Source of the DNA: a bacterium
GTDB taxonomy: Bacteria > Actinomycetota > Acidimicrobiia > Spongiisociales > JAENVV01
Direction of reading: 5' to 3'
DNA length: 53,641 bases
NCBI GenBank assembly: GCA_024641305.1
Contig: JAHEDI010000024.1
Span: 1 to 53,641, forward strand
Below the pieces are notes generated by a model. The model worked only from the letters and a program-made list of their open reading frames with translations, had not been told where the DNA came from and searched no databases. The translations under genes and the position numbers were made by a program. Positions 50,095 through 53,641 of this stretch are shown here, one piece after another. The stretch's first letter is position 1, and each line of letters starts with the position of its first letter.

Positions 50095-50897
50095 ACGCTC
50101 ACTCCGAAGGTCCGCAAGGCGTCGTTCAAACTCACCTTCTTGTCCGTTTCCTCGGATCGATATCCGATGATGTAGGCGCATTGCAAGTAGGCGGTTCCCC
50201 CTTCGAACTCCCGGGGTCGGCTTCCTTGCACGACGACGGCTCGCGCCGGGATCTCACCACGGTATTCGGTCTTGGCCGATGTCGTCATGTCGTAGATCGG
50301 TATCGAGGCGGTCAGGGTCGTATTCGCACCGAGGATCGCTCCGTCGCCGATCATGGCACCTTCGGTAACAATGCAGCGACTGCCGATGAACGCCCCGTCC
50401 CCGATGATGACGGGTCGAGCATTGGGCGGTTCAAGCACCCCACCGATTCCGACCCCTCCGGCGATGTGGACGTCTTTTCCGATCTGGGCACACGATCCGA
50501 CCGTTGCCCAGGTGTCGACCATGGTTCCGGAGCCAACATACGCGCCAATGTTGACGTATCCGGGCATGACAACCACGCCCGGCTCACAAAAGGCGCCGTA
50601 CCGCACCGTGCCCGGTGGGACGACCCGCACCCCCTGGGCGGCCAGGTCCGTTTTGGTTGGGATCTTGTCGTAATACGTGAACGGTCCCGCCTGCATCTCG
50701 TGAAGCTCAGTCATGCGGAAGTACACGAGGATGGCTTCTTTGATCCACTCATTCACGGTCCAGGATCCGTTGAGCTTCTCGGCGACCCGGATCTCACCCC
50801 GGTCAAGGAGCGCGATCGTCCGTTCGACCGCCTGGCGGGCGTCGTTGATGAGGGCAGAGTCCGCATAGGCGGCTTCGATTAACTGGCGGTCAGACAT
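50091..50897 (-). CDS. dapD: Tetrahydrodipicolinate N-succinyltransferase (E. coli-like type)
   Basis: 268 aa from ATG 50897, which overlaps the end of dapC by 19 bp. Seen: a helical N-terminal domain (DARQAVERTIALLDRGEIRVAEK, NGSWTVNEWIKEAILVYFRM), then the left-handed beta-helix with hexapeptide repeats including GYVNIGAYVGSGTMVDTWATVGSCAQIGKDVHIAGGVGIGGVLEP (begins GYVNIG). It transfers succinyl from succinyl-CoA to tetrahydrodipicolinate. The layout and motifs follow the proteobacterial DapD and not the divergent mycobacterial DapD, which is unusual in an actinobacterial context. Confidence 0.95.
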   Translation of the reverse strand: MSDRQLIEAAYADSALINDARQAVERTIALLDRGEIRVAEKLNGSWTVNEWIKEAILVYFRMTELHEMQAGPFTYYDKIPTKTDLAAQGVRVVPPGTVRYGAFCEPGVVVMPGYVNIGAYVGSGTMVDTWATVGSCAQIGKDVHIAGGVGIGGVLEPPNARPVIIGDGAFIGSRCIVTEGAMIGDGAILGANTTLTASIPIYDMTTSAKTEYRGEIPARAVVVQGSRPREFEGGTAYLQCAYIIGYRSEETDKKVSLNDALRTFGVSV

Positions 50898-52033
50898 TCG
50901 GTCACCACTTTCACGGCTGCTTTGCATTCTTCGATCGTTGGTACAAGAGCCAACCGTAGGTAGCCCTCTCCCCCGTGGCCAAATACCCGTCCTGGCGAAA
51001 CCACCACGTGGGATGCAAGAAGTCGGGCGGCAACCGCCATATCGTCGGTGCCGTCTGGTACCCGCACCCACAGATACAAGCCGGAGCGCGAGGCGATCGC
51101 TTCGTACCCAAGGTCCTCGAATACATCTCGAAGAATTGAACGTTTGGTCGCGAACGTTTCTCGTCGCGGTGCCACATGTTCGTCATCGGCCCACGCCACC
51201 TGGGCGGCTGCCTGCACGAATTCGGGAGACGCGGTACCGACCGTCGAACGGAGCGACTTGAGTAGCGAGATTGCCTGGGCGTCACCAACGATGGCGGCGG
51301 CCCGATAACCCGTCATGCCCGAACGCTTCGACAGGCTCAAGAAGGACAGAACCCCGGTTTGGTTTCCATCGGCGACCTCGAGAATCGACGTTGGTGGGGT
51401 CCCTTCGTATAGATCCACGTAACATTCGTCTGCGAACAGCCAGGTGTTCGACTGGAGCGCTTTTGTGCTGAATTCGCTTAGATCGGTCTTCGTCATCACC
51501 GAGCCGGTCGGGTTGTGCGGGTTGTTGATCCACACCATCGAAGCTCGGGCCCACACGTCGTCGGGTACCTGTTCGGCCCGGAACACAAAGTCACCATCAA
51601 GGATGACGGTGTGAACATCGGCTCCGGCCAAAAGGGCACCTCGTTCGTACACCGGATAACCGGGCGTAGCCTGAATGACGATGTCGCCGGCCGATCGATC
51701 CACGAACGCCAGCGGCGTCGAAAAGATCGCCTCCTTGGAACCGGACGTTGGGATGATCTGCGTGTCGGGATCAACCGTGACACCGAACCGTCGACGTACG
51801 TAATCGGCAATCGCCTGACGGGTTTCTGGCAAACCGGCGGTCGTCGGATATTGGGAGATCTCCGGGATGGCCGCCCGGGCCGCCTGGCGGATGGCGGGCG
51901 GGGTTGGTTCGCGGGGATCACCTATCGAGAAATCGATGAGCGGCGCTCCGTCGGCGCGAAGCTGGCGAGCTTTGTCTTGAAGTTGGGCCATCGGGTACGA
52001 GCCCAGGGCCGCCAAAACCGGGTTGATCCGCAT
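50879..52033 (-). CDS. dapC: Succinyldiaminopimelate aminotransferase (DapC-type)
   Basis: 384 aa from ATG 52033, supported by a TAGCGT box 7 nt upstream; the longer frame would overlap the divergent gene's promoter. Class I/II PLP aminotransferase. Seen: IDFSIGDPREPTP, YPTTAGLPETRQAIADYVRRRFGV, GSKEAIF, NNPHNPTGSV, DECYVDLYEG, PLP-lysine in FLSLSKRSGMTGYR, and C-terminal VVVSPGRVFGHGGEGYLRLAL. In front of dapD and dapE it should make N-succinyl-L,L-diaminopimelate from the oxo precursor and glutamate. First gene of the dap operon. Confidence 0.93.
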   Translation of the reverse strand: MRINPVLAALGSYPMAQLQDKARQLRADGAPLIDFSIGDPREPTPPAIRQAARAAIPEISQYPTTAGLPETRQAIADYVRRRFGVTVDPDTQIIPTSGSKEAIFSTPLAFVDRSAGDIVIQATPGYPVYERGALLAGADVHTVILDGDFVFRAEQVPDDVWARASMVWINNPHNPTGSVMTKTDLSEFSTKALQSNTWLFADECYVDLYEGTPPTSILEVADGNQTGVLSFLSLSKRSGMTGYRAAAIVGDAQAISLLKSLRSTVGTASPEFVQAAAQVAWADDEHVAPRRETFATKRSILRDVFEDLGYEAIASRSGLYLWVRVPDGTDDMAVAARLLASHVVVSPGRVFGHGGEGYLRLALVPTIEECKAAVKVVTECLTAS

Positions 52034-52040
52034 TGCCGCC

Positions 52041-52046
52041 ACGCTA
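52041..52046 (-). promoter_or_regulatory. TAGCGT -10 box of the dap operon
   Basis: TAGCGT on the minus strand, 7 nt before the dapC ATG 52033, with no Shine-Dalgarno. It decides the dapC start. Confidence 0.5.
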
Positions 52047-52080
52047 GCCGCCCACCGACCTGGTTGGGGCGGGACCCCTT

Positions 52081-52086
52081 TAGACT
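52081..52086 (+). promoter_or_regulatory. TAGACT -10 box of the gene at 52095
   Basis: TAGACT, 8-nt spacer, ATG 52095, no Shine-Dalgarno. Same arrangement as gatC (TAGACT with 8 nt). Confidence 0.5.
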
Positions 52087-52094
52087 CGCCGGTG

Positions 52095-52532
52095 ATGACG
52101 GACCGACAATATCGCCTTGTATACATAGGCCTGGCCATGCTGCTTCTGGGTGTGATGGGAATCGGGTGGGCGCTGACCAGCGCCACGACGTCAGAGGCCA
52201 GTCGGCCCGCAGTCCTCGAAGGCCTCCGACCCGAGCCAGACAGCCAGGTACCCCGGCAAACCTCAATCGAGGTTGACGTTCCGGTTGATTATCAGGTGGA
52301 GATCTGGATTGACTATCGGGGCTCGGGCGACCTGAGCGCCAACTGGGTGCGGGTTCCCGAATCTGAGATCGTCGTCGTCGAAGCAACCGGTCAGTACTCA
52401 TGGCGGCCGTCCGCCCAAGGATCCCTGCTCAGTGAATGGCAGCCCGGACAGCAGCGGGTCCGGATCGTTTGGGACACGAAACTGGGCATCCCCGACCCGG
52501 GTGTCTACGAGTTCTCGTTCCGGGTTGGATAG
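52095..52532 (+). CDS. Small membrane-anchored hypothetical protein
   Basis: 145 aa from ATG 52095. Seen: short basic start MTDRQYR, one transmembrane helix at about residues 8-28 (LVYIGLAMLLLGVMGIGWAL), then an outer domain of about 115 residues rich in strands (QTSIEVDVPVDYQVEIWIDYRG, QQRVRIVWDTKLGIPDPGVYEFSFRVG), suggesting an immunoglobulin-like beta sandwich. No catalytic motif, no lipobox. Divergent from the dap operon and convergent with the DUF3105 gene (12 bp gap). Function unknown. Confidence 0.7.
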   Translation: MTDRQYRLVYIGLAMLLLGVMGIGWALTSATTSEASRPAVLEGLRPEPDSQVPRQTSIEVDVPVDYQVEIWIDYRGSGDLSANWVRVPESEIVVVEATGQYSWRPSAQGSLLSEWQPGQQRVRIVWDTKLGIPDPGVYEFSFRVG

Positions 52533-52544
52533 ACGTCCTGGGCG

Positions 52545-53641
<1,097 letters not shown>

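Noticed and set aside
49042-50181. 379-aa dapE and 326-aa dapD from the most upstream starts
   Set aside because: The extra N-termini lie inside the preceding genes and are arginine-rich. The ATG starts at 50094 and 50897 give standard lengths and an ATGA coupling for dapE.

Overview
The window is bacterial chromosomal DNA of roughly 60% G+C (estimated by eye), dense with genes and organised in long runs of 1-4 bp overlapping coding regions. Several traits point to a deep-branching actinobacterium, probably of the Acidimicrobiia type. These are the gltX-FAH, serA, gatCBA and ligA neighbourhood known from Actinobacteria, a DUF3105 lipoprotein, a phosphatidylglycerophosphatase A, frequent GTG/TTG starts, and many genes whose start codon lies only 6-8 nt after a TAnnnT -10 box (leaderless transcription). 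The phylum is a fair inference; the class is a guess. No phage, transposon, integrase or CRISPR array is visible.

Region 1 (1-6.3 kb): tRNA-Glu(CTC) and tRNA-Gln(CTG); an orphan pair of oligopeptide-type ABC permeases; a DsbB-like/TlpA-like thiol redox pair; a YbdK-type carboxylate-amine ligase; a GNAT acetyltransferase; two small proteins; and an unusual array of 122-bp tandem units downstream of tRNA-Glu(TTC). Each unit carries a copy of the tRNA terminator, two hairpins with three-base loops and a piece resembling the 3' end of the tRNA.

Region 2 (6.3-22 kb): core metabolism and translation. An S9 peptidase-ilvE-unknown-PaaI thioesterase-FAH hydrolase-gltX operon ends at tRNA-Glu. Then come pgpA, serA and a universal stress protein. 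Next is a gatC-gatA-gatB-HAD phosphatase-45 aa membrane protein-tungstate transporter (tupBCA) operon. Two tRNA-Glu genes, tRNA-Gln, GluRS and GatCAB together imply that Gln-tRNA(Gln) is made by transamidation. arsC and glgA follow, divergently.

Region 3 (23.5-49 kb): an accessory, catabolic-looking block lying between gatC and ligA, which are close neighbours in Mycobacterium tuberculosis. It holds a lipoprotein plus a membrane protein with a sigma region 4-like cytoplasmic segment, and a CocE/S15 hydrolase. A Rieske oxygenase is coupled to a monomeric sarcosine oxidase-like enzyme, suggesting oxidative N-demethylation. A complete OppABCDF importer is followed by a DmpA/BapA-type aminopeptidase, an S9 peptidase and an HDAC-like amidohydrolase. 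A divergent operon encodes a class III aminotransferase, a beta-keto acid cleavage enzyme, a polyamine-acetyltransferase-like GNAT and a second HDAC-like amidohydrolase; the E1 alpha/beta genes of a 2-oxo acid dehydrogenase follow. Read together, this suggests import and breakdown of unusual peptides or amines, possibly beta-amino acids: beta-aminopeptidase, then transaminase, then beta-keto acid cleavage. The substrate is inference.

Region 4 (46.5-53.6 kb): a membrane protein and a third S9 peptidase lie next to the dapC-dapD-dapE lysine/diaminopimelate operon, whose DapD is of the E. coli-like type. A DUF3105 lipoprotein and the 3' end of ligA, cut by the window edge, close the region.
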